DNA of 64,000 nt from Chloroflexota bacterium (GTDB lineage Bacteria > Chloroflexota > Anaerolineae > Aggregatilineales > Phototrophicaceae), in the NCBI GenBank assembly GCA_011525385.1, contig WTGF01000122.1, positions 182,436 through 246,435 on the forward strand, read 5' to 3'. Position 1 is the stretch's first letter. The number at the start of each line of letters is the position of its first letter. The notes under the pieces are model-generated. The model ran no database searches. It was not told the DNA's origin and saw nothing but the letters and a program-made list of their open reading frames with translations. Shown one piece after another: positions 8,526 through 17,426 of the stretch. The position numbers and the translations under genes are program-made.

Positions 8526-8574
8526 GCGTGAGCGAGACATTCCCGTGATCTTTTCGCCGGTTACGCGCCGAGCG
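8526..8574. repeat. Dispersed repeat, copy A (shared with 55768-55809)
   Basis: GCGTGAGCG at 8526-8534 and, 16 nt later, a 24-nt block at 8551-8574 beginning TTTTCGCCGGTTACGCG. Both blocks recur in the same order at 55768-55776 and 55786-55809 with a 9-nt spacer. Both copies are noncoding. Confidence 0.6.
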
Positions 8575-8675
8575 GCTCTGGTTAGTTTTAAGTCTTTTTT
8601 GTCTTTATCGCAGCGTATGCTGATTTTGATGCAATTGCCCTGGCCTTCATCCGATTGAACCTTAAAGCGCGGATA

Positions 8676-8712
8676 AAATATGAAAGCGCCCTCGCTCATA
8701 GAGCGAGGGCGC
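8676..8712 (-). terminator. Intrinsic terminator of the HtrA-like gene
   Basis: A 12-bp perfect stem GCGCCCTCGCTC / GAGCGAGGGCGC (8686-8697 with 8701-8712) with a 3-nt loop, followed on the minus strand by TTTCATATTTT. It sits 17 bp past the stop of the protease gene. Confidence 0.85.
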
Positions 8713-8729
8713 GCGAATTGCCGCAGCGC

Positions 8730-9806
8730 CTAGCGACTGCCTAGCGTGAGCGGAAGCTTCAGCTCTTCAATGCCATTCCGCAATACGCTGAGAGTGATCA
8801 CTTGATGGGGGTGCGTTTTCCGCGCCAGATATGTGATCAAATCATTCATGCCATTGATGGGGACCCCATCAACCGCCGTGATGATATCGACGCGCATGTC
8901 AATGAACTCATTGTCGAGGGTGCGCATTTCAGCGATTTCGCGCAGATCCGAGGCGGCGGCCGGTCCGTCGTCCAGGATTTCTCGCACGACAACGCCGCGA
9001 AAGTTGTTGGGCAGTCGTAGCAGTTCAGTCACGGTCAGTGATACGTCGAAGCCGGTGAGCCCGATGAGGCTGTAGCGCATCTCGCCGGATTCGATCAGAG
9101 AGCGGGCGACGCGCCGCGCCAAGTTCGAAGGGATGGCAAAACCGACGCCGGCGCTGCTGCGTGCGTCGCTGATGATCTGGGAGTTAACGCCGATGACCTC
9201 GCCGTCGAGATTGATGAGCGGGCCGCCGCTATTGCCCGGATTGATCGAGGCGTCGGTCTGGATAACTCCGCCGATGGAGAACTCGGTCAGGCCGCGAATC
9301 CTGCGGTCGAGCGCGCTGATGATGCCGGAGGTCAAGGTCCAGCCTTGTCCAAAGGGACTGCCAATCGCCAGCACCGTTTGCCCGATGCCCAGGTCTTGCG
9401 AATCGGCGAAGGTGATGGGCGACAGTTGGGCGGCGGGTAGATCAACTTTGACTACGGCCAGATCCGATGCCTTGTCGATGCCCACGATCGTGCCGCGAAC
9501 TTTGGCGCCATTGATGAAGTTGACGACAATCTCTTGGGCTCCGTCGACAACATGAGCATTGGTCACGATGTGTCCGTCCCTGTCAATGACGAAGCCGGAG
9601 CCGTTGCCGCCGCCCGCTTCCGTTTCGACGCTGATCGCCACTACCGATGGGCTGGCATTCCGGTAGACGACCGTAAATACGTCGCTGGGATGGCTGATAT
9701 GGTCTACGGCCTGGATGCCCGCGGCCGACAGGGCGGCCAAGATCAGCAATGCAATGATCGCGCCAATTGTCATAGGCGCGATCAAGCGATGACGAAGCTG
9801 CTTCAT
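8730..9806 (-). CDS. HtrA/DegP-type serine protease, membrane-anchored
   Basis: A 358-residue S1C protease for extracytoplasmic protein quality control. Residues 12-32 form one hydrophobic N-terminal anchor. The trypsin-like domain shows all three catalytic residues: His85 (VTNAHVV), Asp115 (ASDLAVVK) and Ser193 (NPGNSGGPL). A single C-terminal PDZ domain (about 250-355) is recognisable from GVVV and the GVPINGMNDLITYL segment, with an insertion of about 25 residues rich in acidic side chains (284-306). ATG at 9806 is preceded by AAAGGAAG. It is monocistronic, with its own terminator downstream. Confidence 0.93.
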   Translation of the reverse strand: MKQLRHRLIAPMTIGAIIALLILAALSAAGIQAVDHISHPSDVFTVVYRNASPSVVAISVETEAGGGNGSGFVIDRDGHIVTNAHVVDGAQEIVVNFINGAKVRGTIVGIDKASDLAVVKVDLPAAQLSPITFADSQDLGIGQTVLAIGSPFGQGWTLTSGIISALDRRIRGLTEFSIGGVIQTDASINPGNSGGPLINLDGEVIGVNSQIISDARSSAGVGFAIPSNLARRVARSLIESGEMRYSLIGLTGFDVSLTVTELLRLPNNFRGVVVREILDDGPAAASDLREIAEMRTLDNEFIDMRVDIITAVDGVPINGMNDLITYLARKTHPHQVITLSVLRNGIEELKLPLTLGSR

Positions 9807-9937
9807 GGCGTACTTCCTTTCATTGTGCTTGGTCGACTTTCATCAACACAATGATAGAAAGGACTTGTAAACAATCTTTTGCGGCGATGCAAAAAGCCTG
9901 TTAGCGAAATTTAGAGGTGGCTGAATGCGAGAGCCAG

Positions 9938-11191
9938 CTAACCGATCAAGTAGAAGGATTCTTGCCTGCCATCCAGCCAGCGCATCGCGCCATTCGTGAG
10001 GACCGCGTCTTCTTCCAGCATGATGCGCAGGTCTTGCCCGTCCCATTCCGGAACGCTTCGGAGGATGTTCAACTCGATGGAATAAGCCGTGTCGTCATAA
10101 AGGGGGTAGTCGCCGACGCCGGGAACGCCATCTTGCCGATCCCAAAGGCCGATGATGGGTCCGGCGGCGTGTCCATGGAATCCGAGCGGGTGCGTGTAAA
10201 CCTGAGGACGAATGCCCTCGGCTTTCGCCTGGTCGAGCGTCGCCCGCAGCAGCTCGTTCCCGGTAGCGCCGACGCGCATCAATCCCATGTGGATGTCTTG
10301 CAGCCGATTACCATCCGCCAAGGCGTCGCGCAACCCGGCCGGGGCCTCCGTTTCGCCGGGCCGCAACACATAGGCGTGCTGCTGCTGGTCGGTGGCCAAG
10401 CCCAAGTAATGGAAGCCCATATCGCAGTGCAAAAGGTCGCCGGGCATAATCGTCGCCCGTGGATCGTCGGTATCTTCGTAGCTTTGGCCGGGCGCTTGAA
10501 TATCGATGGTAGGCTGGAACCAAGCCTGCAAGCCCGCGTCCTGCATGGTCTGGCGCATCCACCAAACGACATCCTCCGTTGTCGTTATGCCCGGATGGAT
10601 GACCGCGGTCGAGAAAGCCCGGGCGATGATTTGATGGCCGATCTCGACCAGGCGCGGATAAGCCCCGATTTCTTCGGGCAGTCGACGTTCCAGCCAGCCG
10701 ACGCAGAGAGCTTCGGCGTGGACAATTCGCGATCTGTAGGCTTCTCCCAAAGCCCCGCAAATGAGCGAATACTCCGTGAGCGATATGCCATCGCCGAAGG
10801 AAAAAGTCGTCGAGTCGTTGATGCCAATGGTCGCAGGATCGCGTTGGGCGACCAGGCGCGCCAGGCATTCGTGCTGGTCTTCTTCATCGGGATCCCAGGC
10901 CGTTTCGTAGAGGTCGTCATAACCGTAGCGCGACAGCGTCAGCCTGCGAACAGATCCGTCTCTTTCCCGTGAGAAGACGAGCATGGTACGACGCCGCGCG
11001 GACATGGATGTGGCGGGCAGCATCGACATCAGCACCGGGTCTTCGTTGTATTCCCGGCAAGCGATGATCCACATATCTATGTCCGCACGGTCCAGGAGTT
11101 CCGGGATAAATGTATCCAGCCGAGTCTTTAGCCAGCCGTCGCGAATCGCGGCTTGTTCCCGCAGAGGCAAGACGGCGTTCGTAAAAGTCAT
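9938..11191 (-). CDS. M24-family metallopeptidase (Xaa-Pro aminopeptidase-like)
   Basis: About 417 residues with the pita-bread fold of creatinase/aminopeptidase P enzymes. The metal-ligand pattern is visible: GDLLHCDMG, TDQQQHAYV, HPLGFHGHAAGP, SIELNI and LEEDAVLTNG correspond to the Asp, Asp, His, Glu and Glu positions. The N-terminal half resembles the creatinase N-domain. I prefer ATG at 11191 over 11221 because GAAAGGAAG lies 8 bp before it. It probably hydrolyses proline-containing peptides or a related amide. There is no signal peptide, so it is cytoplasmic. The downstream gap to the protease gene is 131 bp. Confidence 0.85.
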   Translation of the reverse strand: MTFTNAVLPLREQAAIRDGWLKTRLDTFIPELLDRADIDMWIIACREYNEDPVLMSMLPATSMSARRRTMLVFSRERDGSVRRLTLSRYGYDDLYETAWDPDEEDQHECLARLVAQRDPATIGINDSTTFSFGDGISLTEYSLICGALGEAYRSRIVHAEALCVGWLERRLPEEIGAYPRLVEIGHQIIARAFSTAVIHPGITTTEDVVWWMRQTMQDAGLQAWFQPTIDIQAPGQSYEDTDDPRATIMPGDLLHCDMGFHYLGLATDQQQHAYVLRPGETEAPAGLRDALADGNRLQDIHMGLMRVGATGNELLRATLDQAKAEGIRPQVYTHPLGFHGHAAGPIIGLWDRQDGVPGVGDYPLYDDTAYSIELNILRSVPEWDGQDLRIMLEEDAVLTNGAMRWLDGRQESFYLIG

Positions 11192-11289
11192 GTTCGCAGC
11201 TTCCTTTCGAGCTTTCGACATCCGCCAAAGCGCATGTCAGCGCTCCAGAACGGTTGACAGCAAATCAGCCTCGAGGGCCGGGATCGGAA

Positions 11290-12618
11290 TCAGTCGCCCC
11301 CTGCAAGCGCCACGGACGACTGCCAGTGCAGCCTAAGGGCGGCGTCTTGTCTGCGATATATGAAGTAAAGAAAGCCCAGCTCGATGATATGCCCGATGGT
11401 CAGACCCAAGCCCGCGGCCAGAACCCCGTGCATGCCGCGGTCTATGCCACCCCATACGATGACTGTCGTGACGACGAAACCCAGGATGATGGCCTGGTAT
11501 ATGGCAGCGGTCTTGCGGCTCAGCATGAGTAGAGCGCGCAGGTAACTTTGCAGGGTCGTCAGCAGGGGGATCAGGCAAGCGGATTGCGTGCCCAGCAGCA
11601 CAAGCCCGTGCAGGTTACCCGGCACGTCAAGGATCGTTGTATTGTAGAAGTCGATCAAGGGCGAGAAAACAAATAGGACCATGATCAGACTCAGGCCGCT
11701 TCCGAGAAGCAGCGTGAATCCGCGCAGGATTCGGTGATTCTCTTCGCTGTCATCAAGCGAGATCACGACCTCTTGATAGGCCATGCCCCCTGATCGCGTC
11801 AAGAGCATAATCGAGAAGATGACGGGCCAGGCCGCCAGGCTCTGCGTGGCGTCCGGCATACTGGCGAGCCCGCGTTCAATGACCGGATGGATCCCCAACG
11901 TGACGAAACTGGTGACGGCGAGGGGCAGATGGAAGCGAAGCGCGTCGCCATAGCTTAAGGATTGCAATTTATCCCTGAGCGGCGTAGCCAGCAAGCGCTT
12001 GACATCGACGCGGGAGACGCGATAGGTATAGATGGCTTCAGCCGCGACCGCGCATACCAGAGCCAAGGCGCCGATAGCGGCGCCGGCGATCTGGGTGATG
12101 GCGCCCAGGGCAAGCGCTATGCTTCCCGAAACCAGCACCCGCAAGACCGTGCCATAGCCCACATAGCGCGTTTTGCCGAAGCGGATCATGATGCCTTGGT
12201 GGAAGCGGCGATATCCGATTAAGCCGCCCCAGAGGATCATGATGCGCATGGCGGGGCGGGCCGCCTCGACGATATGAGCCGGGACATTCAGCAAGATGCC
12301 GAGATAGAAGTCGAGCAAAGGCGTAAATGCCATTAGAACGGCGACTCCGATTACCAGCAGATTGACCACCATCATGAAGCGCCACAAGACGCGAAACGCT
12401 TGCCGGTTGCGCGCCAGGGCGCTGCCGGTCGCCAAGAGCATGATGACCGGCGTTTCAATCAATATGGACAAAGAGAACATCAAGCCGAAGGCGGCCAACT
12501 GCGTTTCGGAATCCGGCTTGCGACTGATGACGCCTTGAATCCAGGGACCCTCGACTGTCATCAGGAGCCAAGCCATGGCCAGGGGCAGCCAGAATACCAG
12601 CACCTTGCGATAAGTCAC
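11290..12618 (-). CDS. MOP/MATE-superfamily membrane transporter (possibly ANKH-like)
   Basis: A 442-residue integral membrane protein with roughly 12 hydrophobic segments in two similar halves (each half opens with a FWLPLAMA/FHLPLAVT-type helix). The composition and the YRRFHQGIMIRFGKTRYVG loop fit the MOP flippase superfamily. The C-terminal segment GMHGVLAAGLGLTIGHIIELGFLYFIYRRQ reminds me of ANKH-like members, but I cannot separate these from MATE efflux proteins by eye. The start is GTG at 12618, since no in-frame ATG precedes the first helix. The substrate is unknown. Confidence 0.7.
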   Translation of the reverse strand: MTYRKVLVFWLPLAMAWLLMTVEGPWIQGVISRKPDSETQLAAFGLMFSLSILIETPVIMLLATGSALARNRQAFRVLWRFMMVVNLLVIGVAVLMAFTPLLDFYLGILLNVPAHIVEAARPAMRIMILWGGLIGYRRFHQGIMIRFGKTRYVGYGTVLRVLVSGSIALALGAITQIAGAAIGALALVCAVAAEAIYTYRVSRVDVKRLLATPLRDKLQSLSYGDALRFHLPLAVTSFVTLGIHPVIERGLASMPDATQSLAAWPVIFSIMLLTRSGGMAYQEVVISLDDSEENHRILRGFTLLLGSGLSLIMVLFVFSPLIDFYNTTILDVPGNLHGLVLLGTQSACLIPLLTTLQSYLRALLMLSRKTAAIYQAIILGFVVTTVIVWGGIDRGMHGVLAAGLGLTIGHIIELGFLYFIYRRQDAALRLHWQSSVALAGGD

Positions 12619-12721
12619 GGATTTGTCATTTCCCGCGGTTGACTGACAGGCGCGAATTGTATGCGAATCGTCCCGGATTGTGAATGACGCCCTGGATCCA
12701 GATGAAGAGATTGCTCTCGTT

Positions 12722-13486
12722 TCACTCGGTATTGATCATTTCCACGAGTTGAAGCGCGACTTCATAGACAGCTTGATTGCTGACGTCCAGCGCGTGCTGT
12801 TCGGCTTGCCCGAGCGGATCCAGAAAACTTTTTCCCTTGATTAGATCGTCCCAGACCGCCAGCATAGATAGCGCTGGTACGCCGAAGTAGCTGGCGGCAG
12901 CAAGCGTCGTCGCCGTTTCCATATCGACTGACAGGTAGCCCGCCAGGCGCCAGGTCTCGATTAGCCGCCGGTCTTGCGCGAAAATCGACGACCAAGTCAG
13001 ATGTCTGCCTTGATGTACATCGATACCACGCTGACGCATGGCGCCGCGAGCATTCTCCGACCAGAGGGGATCGCTGTTTACTTCTTCCTGTCCTCCATAA
13101 AGATGGGCGACGCCGTCGCGAGCAATGGCGACGGTTGGCACGATGATATCTCCCGGATTGAGTCCGGGTTGCAATCCGCCGCAGGTGCCGATTTGTATCG
13201 CTAGTCTTGCGCCGAGCTGGGAAAACAGGTGAATGATCTCCACCGCGCGCGGCGCTCCGTAGGCGCAGCAATAGGCGACGCGCACACCTCTCCACTCCCC
13301 CGCAAAGATATCGGGAAAAGGAAGTTCTTTAACATCCGTCAGATAGGAAAGACGCCAATCAGTGCGCTGTTGCCGCCACCAGGAACCTTCTACGATCACG
13401 GCCTCCGGCACTGCCGCTTTCGTCAACTGCAAGGCGTCAAGCCATTCAGCTTTGGAGATTTCCATGATCGATTTTGCCGTCGACAT
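12722..13486 (-). CDS. Nucleoside phosphorylase (PNP/UDP family)
   Basis: A 254-residue protein of the purine/uridine phosphorylase family, which cleaves nucleosides with phosphate. Diagnostic elements are the phosphate-loop strand IQIGTCGGLQPGLNPGDIIVPT and the sugar-binding SVDMETATTLAAASYFGVPALSM. The start at 13486 is chosen because AGGATG lies 10 bp upstream; the open frame extends 22 codons further, with Cys-rich unlikely sequence. It diverges from the transporter operon at 13730. The base specificity (uridine or purine) is not evident. Confidence 0.87.
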   Translation of the reverse strand: MSTAKSIMEISKAEWLDALQLTKAAVPEAVIVEGSWWRQQRTDWRLSYLTDVKELPFPDIFAGEWRGVRVAYCCAYGAPRAVEIIHLFSQLGARLAIQIGTCGGLQPGLNPGDIIVPTVAIARDGVAHLYGGQEEVNSDPLWSENARGAMRQRGIDVHQGRHLTWSSIFAQDRRLIETWRLAGYLSVDMETATTLAAASYFGVPALSMLAVWDDLIKGKSFLDPLGQAEQHALDVSNQAVYEVALQLVEMINTE

Positions 13487-13631
13487 AGTCGCGCATCCTG
13501 TACACGTTCTAAGCGGAATTATGTCGCAGGACGGATAGAATGCTATCCCCAATGGGTCGGGTACGGCGCCAATGACGGTAATGAAGCGGCGATCAATGGA
13601 GACATGTCAACCTTTGTGTTAGAATCCAACA

Positions 13632-13647
13632 TAGCGAATATACGCTA
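13632..13647. promoter_or_regulatory. Palindrome TAGCG-N6-CGCTA upstream of the binding-protein gene
   Basis: An inverted repeat between the divergent phosphorylase and transporter genes, about 85 bp before the binding-protein start. Its size and position suit a repressor operator, but no regulator gene is adjacent and chance cannot be excluded. Confidence 0.3.
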
Positions 13648-13729
13648 ATAGATGTCCGATTCGCCGCGCCGCGCTTCTCTGCCACGTCGGACGCGGGCGA
13701 GTTTATGTCCAATAGATAAGGAGTTGATC

Positions 13730-14989
13730 ATGTTTAGATATAGAGTAGTGGTGATTTTTTTGCTTTGTCTGGTCTTGTTGCCGTTGGCCGCCGTTGCAGC
13801 GGATGATATGGAGGGTCCGCCCGGCTTTGATAGCTGGGAGGCTGTATTGGAAGAAGCGCGCGGTCAAACGCTCAACTGGCATATGTGGGGCGGTTCCGAT
13901 GCCTGGAACAACTTCGTTGATATCGTTTATGGCGGCGAGTTGATGGAGAACTACGGTGTTACGTTGAACCGGGTCCCATTGGCCGATACGGTTGATGCGG
14001 TCAATCAGGTCTTAAGTGAAGAAGAAGCGGGCGTCGGGCACGATGCCGGATCGGTTGACCTGATCTGGATCAACGGCGAGAACTTCAAGACGCTGAAGCA
14101 GGCAGGCTTGCTCTATGGACCCTGGACATTGAACGTACCCAATAGCAAGTACCTGGATTGGGAAAACGGTGGCTTCTTGCTCGATTTTGGCGAGCCGATA
14201 GATTATTCCGAGCAGCCCTGGGCGGCGGGCGCATTCCAATGGATCTATGATACCGCCAGGATGGACGCGGAAGATTTGCCGCGGAGCTATGCGGAATTGG
14301 GCGAGTGGATTGGGGCGAATCCGGGACGCTTTACGTATGTGGCGCCGGGACCGGGCGCGTTCCAGGGCACGAGAATCGTCAAGCAATTGATGTATGAACT
14401 TTGCGGCGGCCCAGAACCCTTCGCCGCCTTTGATCAATCCGTCTGGGATGAATGCTCGCCCAAGGCCTGGGAAGTTCTCAATGCCTGGGAAGCCAATCTT
14501 TGGCGCGAAGGGGCGACTTATCCAGCGACCGCCAATGAGCTAAATGAACTCTTTGCCAATAGCGAAGTCGATTTTTCATTGACGCTCACCGGTACGGGAG
14601 CGGCTCGCGGAATCGCCAGCGGACAGTTGCCAGAAACTGCCAAAGCCTATCTCTTTGACGCCAATATGATCAGCGGCTTCAGCTATCTGGCGATTCCGAT
14701 CAATTCCGCCAACAAGGCGGCGGCGCTGGTGATGGGTAATCTGCTGGTACGTCCGGATATGCAGGCGGCGCAATTGGATACCAACAGCCTCGGCACTGGC
14801 GCGACGCCGGTTGTCGATTTCTCGACCTTGAGTGAAGAGGAGGTGCAGGCCTTCGCGGACATCGCCGCTGCCATTGTCGGCGCAGCCGATCCGGCTGAAT
14901 TCGCGGCTCTGGTCCCCAATACGGCATCGGAATATCACACGCTGACCGAGCAAGATTGGGAGCGTTGTGTATTACGCGACGAATGCTGA
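13730..14989 (+). CDS. ABC importer substrate-binding protein, YnjB-like
   Basis: A 419-residue secreted or lipid-anchor-free binding protein: signal peptide FRYRVVVIFLLCLVLLPLAAVAA at residues 2-24 with an AVAA-type cleavage site, then a mature domain. The stretch LNWHMWGGSDAWNNFVD, DTVDAVNQVLSEE and SVDLIWINGENFKTLKQAGLLYGPW matches the YnjB family (COG4134) closely. Two permease genes of the matching system follow after an intervening sulfatase-like gene. ATG at 13730 follows AATAAGGAG, and the upstream extension is Arg-rich and unlikely. A strong terminator right after the gene suggests it is made in excess over the permeases, as is usual for binding proteins. The substrate is unknown. 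Confidence 0.88.
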   Translation: MFRYRVVVIFLLCLVLLPLAAVAADDMEGPPGFDSWEAVLEEARGQTLNWHMWGGSDAWNNFVDIVYGGELMENYGVTLNRVPLADTVDAVNQVLSEEEAGVGHDAGSVDLIWINGENFKTLKQAGLLYGPWTLNVPNSKYLDWENGGFLLDFGEPIDYSEQPWAAGAFQWIYDTARMDAEDLPRSYAELGEWIGANPGRFTYVAPGPGAFQGTRIVKQLMYELCGGPEPFAAFDQSVWDECSPKAWEVLNAWEANLWREGATYPATANELNELFANSEVDFSLTLTGTGAARGIASGQLPETAKAYLFDANMISGFSYLAIPINSANKAAALVMGNLLVRPDMQAAQLDTNSLGTGATPVVDFSTLSEEEVQAFADIAAAIVGAADPAEFAALVPNTASEYHTLTEQDWERCVLRDEC

Positions 14990-15004
14990 TTGTTGACATC
15001 AGGG

Positions 15005-15038
15005 AAGGTGGTATCGCATCGATACCGCCTTCTTTTTT
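15005..15038 (+). terminator. Intrinsic terminator after the binding-protein gene
   Basis: Stem AAGGTGGTATCG (15005-15016), 3-nt loop, CGATACCGCCTT (15020-15031), one G-U pair, followed by TCTTTTTT. It lies 15 bp past the stop and before the sulfatase-like gene, so it probably attenuates transcription into the rest of the operon. Confidence 0.87.
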
Positions 15039-15076
15039 CACAAATGAATCAAAGTGAAGTGGAGCGGACGAATCAC

Positions 15077-16492
15077 ATGAATGTGGTTCTTATTGTGTCG
15101 GATACCTTTCGCCGCGATCATGTCGGGTGTTACGGGAACCCGTGGATTCGCACGCCGCATCTTGATCGCTTCGCGCAGGGCGCTATCGTCTTTGACAATG
15201 CCTTCGCGGCTTCTTTTCCCACGGTGCCGGCGCGCGCCGACTTAATGACAGGCAGGCATACCTTCAGTTATCTGGGTTGGAGCCCTCTGCCGCGAACGGA
15301 GACGACTTTGGCGGGGCTGATGACGACGGCCGGTTACCGGACTTTCGGCGTGGCGGACACGCCCTTCATCCTACGGCACGGTTACGGCTACGATCACGGA
15401 TTCAGCGATTTTCATTGGGTGCGCGGCCAGGCATACGGGCCCTCGCGCGACAACGTGACCTCCGGCTGGACTTACGAATCCGATTACTTCGCGCCGACCA
15501 CGTTGCGTATCGCCGAGCAATGGCTGGAGCGGCATTATCGCGACAAGTTTTTCCTCTACGTCGATACTTGGGATCCGCACGAACCCTGGCAGCCGCCCAA
15601 ACATTACGTGGAACTTTATGACGCGCAATATGCCGACGACATCAGCGCGCACCCGACTTACTGGGATTGGCGTGAGGCCGGCTTCAGCCAGCGCGATATA
15701 GAATTGGCGCACACCCACTATTGCGCCGAAGTCACCATGGTCGATCGAGCCGTCGGCCGCTTGCTGGATCGCATCGAATCCTTGGGTTTGCTGGACGACA
15801 CGGCCATCATCTTTTTGTCCGATCACGGTTTTTACTTCGGCGAGCACGGACTTTGGGGCAAGGGACGTTTCAAGTCCGAGCTTGGCTATTACCTGGGTCC
15901 GGCCAAAGGCAACGCTGCATCCACGCTCATGTACCGCCTGGAAAATAGCGAAGAAATCGTTTCCGATGTCAAAGGAGAATGGTATCGCAGCCCACTCTAC
16001 GATGAAGTCACGCGGATACCACTGCTGCTTTATTTGCCCGGCGCCGACGCCGGTCGGATTGAGGCGCTGGTTTCTCTCCCGGATGTCATGCCCACGATCT
16101 TGGATCTGGTTGGAATCGAGACGCCGGAAAGGGTGCAAGCTGATTCTTTAACCCGACTAATCGACGGCACTGAAGACGCGATACACGACTTTGTTGTTAC
16201 ATCTTGGCCGATGTATGTGGCCGGACAGCGTATAAGAGTGGTCGACGACGAGGAGCGTCGCATGCGGGAGAATCAGCCAAGCACGGTCACGAGGGAGGAC
16301 TGGACGCTGCTCTATAGCGTCGCGGGCGAAGAAGTGGAATTGTACGATCGGATCGCGGACCCCAAGCAAGAGAACAACGTATACTTGAGGAATAAGAATA
16401 TAGCGGCGGAAATGCACGGACAACTTTTGAATTTTTTGCGGTCTTTGGGAACGGACGAGGTTTTCCTGGAACCGCGCAGGAGCTTGTCCTAG
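15077..16492 (+). CDS. Sulfatase-fold hydrolase with Thr at the formylglycine position
   Basis: A 471-residue member of the alkaline phosphatase/sulfatase superfamily: N-terminal VVLIVSDTFRRDHVGCYG with metal-binding Asp, C-terminal IFLSDHGFYFGEHGLWGKG. The catalytic motif, normally C/S-x-P-x-R (formylglycine after maturation), reads TVPAR at residues 49-53, with Thr at the nucleophile position. Thr nucleophiles are known in the related nucleotide pyrophosphatase/phosphodiesterases, so a phosphoester or phosphonate substrate is as likely as a sulfate ester. ATG at 15077 begins the conserved strand; earlier starts would lie in or just after the terminator. It sits between the binding protein and the permeases, so it may act on the imported compound. 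Confidence 0.85.
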   Translation: MNVVLIVSDTFRRDHVGCYGNPWIRTPHLDRFAQGAIVFDNAFAASFPTVPARADLMTGRHTFSYLGWSPLPRTETTLAGLMTTAGYRTFGVADTPFILRHGYGYDHGFSDFHWVRGQAYGPSRDNVTSGWTYESDYFAPTTLRIAEQWLERHYRDKFFLYVDTWDPHEPWQPPKHYVELYDAQYADDISAHPTYWDWREAGFSQRDIELAHTHYCAEVTMVDRAVGRLLDRIESLGLLDDTAIIFLSDHGFYFGEHGLWGKGRFKSELGYYLGPAKGNAASTLMYRLENSEEIVSDVKGEWYRSPLYDEVTRIPLLLYLPGADAGRIEALVSLPDVMPTILDLVGIETPERVQADSLTRLIDGTEDAIHDFVVTSWPMYVAGQRIRVVDDEERRMRENQPSTVTREDWTLLYSVAGEEVELYDRIADPKQENNVYLRNKNIAAEMHGQLLNFLRSLGTDEVFLEPRRSLS

Positions 16493-16530
16493 CCAAGCAA
16501 GACCAGTCAATCTGAAGGTGGAGCGATTAA

Positions 16531-17409
16531 ATGGGGTTCTGGGAGCGCTGGCGGATCCCAATCATGTTGGCGCCGACCATGGCTGTCATCATATTGTTGT
16601 TCATCGGCGGTTTGACTTACGGTACGTTGGTCAGCCTCGGTTGGCAGCCGATTATCGGTCGTACCGAGATCTCGCTGCAAGCCTATCAGAACATCATATT
16701 TTCCGAACAATACGCGAGTGTTTTCTGGCAGGGACTCCTGCTGACGATCTGGGTCAGCTTCGCCAGCACATTTTTGTCGGCAGTGTTAGCGCTGGCGACC
16801 GCGCTCCTGCTACGACGCAGTTTTGTGGGAAAACGCCTTGCTACCTTCCTATATCAATTGAATCTGCCTGTTCCGCATGTCGTGGCGGCGATTGGCATTC
16901 TGTTCCTGTTTTCCCAGAGCGGGTTGATTTCGCGTACTGGCGCGCAGATTGGTATCTTCGGCTATCCCAGCGATTTTCCGGTGGTAGTCAAGGACAAATT
17001 CGGCATCGGCATCATCTTGTCCTTTGTCTGGAAAGAGGTGCCCTTTGTCGGGGTGATCGTACTGGCAGTCTTGCAATCGCTGGGCGTCGACTACGAAGAT
17101 TTGGCGCGCAGCCTGGGCGCCAATCGTTGGCAGCGTTTTCGTTATGTGATATTGCCTCTGGTCATGCCCGGTCTGCTTTCCGGATCGATTCTAGTATTTG
17201 CGTTCACCTTCGGTTCATTTGAGGTGCCGGCCATATTGGGCGTTCGCTTTCCGCGAACGCTGACGGTGACAGCAGTGCGGTTTTTCCGCGATCCCGATCT
17301 GAACGCGCGTGTCGAGGGAATGGCCATCAGCATCATCATATCGATTATCGTTTTCTTCCTGGTGCTCGGCTATATGTGGTTGAGCCGTCGTACGATCCGT
17401 CAAGATTGA
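16531..17409 (+). CDS. ABC importer permease, YnjC N-half-like
   Basis: A 292-residue inner-membrane permease with about six helices and the ABC-coupling EAA loop DLARSLGANRWQRFRYVILPLVMPG at roughly residues 190-215. It is likely one of two permease subunits for the YnjB-like binding protein upstream; in E. coli the two halves are fused in YnjC. AAGGTGGAGCG precedes ATG 16531. The gene follows the sulfatase-like gene by 38 bp and nearly abuts the second permease. No ATPase gene is found nearby. Confidence 0.88.
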   Translation: MGFWERWRIPIMLAPTMAVIILLFIGGLTYGTLVSLGWQPIIGRTEISLQAYQNIIFSEQYASVFWQGLLLTIWVSFASTFLSAVLALATALLLRRSFVGKRLATFLYQLNLPVPHVVAAIGILFLFSQSGLISRTGAQIGIFGYPSDFPVVVKDKFGIGIILSFVWKEVPFVGVIVLAVLQSLGVDYEDLARSLGANRWQRFRYVILPLVMPGLLSGSILVFAFTFGSFEVPAILGVRFPRTLTVTAVRFFRDPDLNARVEGMAISIIISIIVFFLVLGYMWLSRRTIRQD

Positions 17410-17426
17410 GAGCGACCGTGACAAGA

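Larger units (their letters stand above)
8239..8675. other. Repeat-bearing intergenic region
   Basis: More than 400 bp without a credible gene. It contains three successive ACCGAGNNN 9-mers at 8308-8334, the palindrome at 8415-8435, and at 8526-8574 a segment that recurs at 55768-55809. A 66-codon open frame on the minus strand overlaps the repeat and shows no family resemblance, so I do not call it a gene. Confidence 0.5.

Noticed and set aside
8499..8699. Minus-strand 66-codon open frame
   Set aside because: It runs through the dispersed repeat, has no family resemblance, and its start lies in the terminator of the HtrA-like gene.
16475..16495. Another MITE end (AGCTTGTCC) at the end of the sulfatase-like gene
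   Set aside because: Only nine bases match and the following sequence diverges; it is coding sequence.
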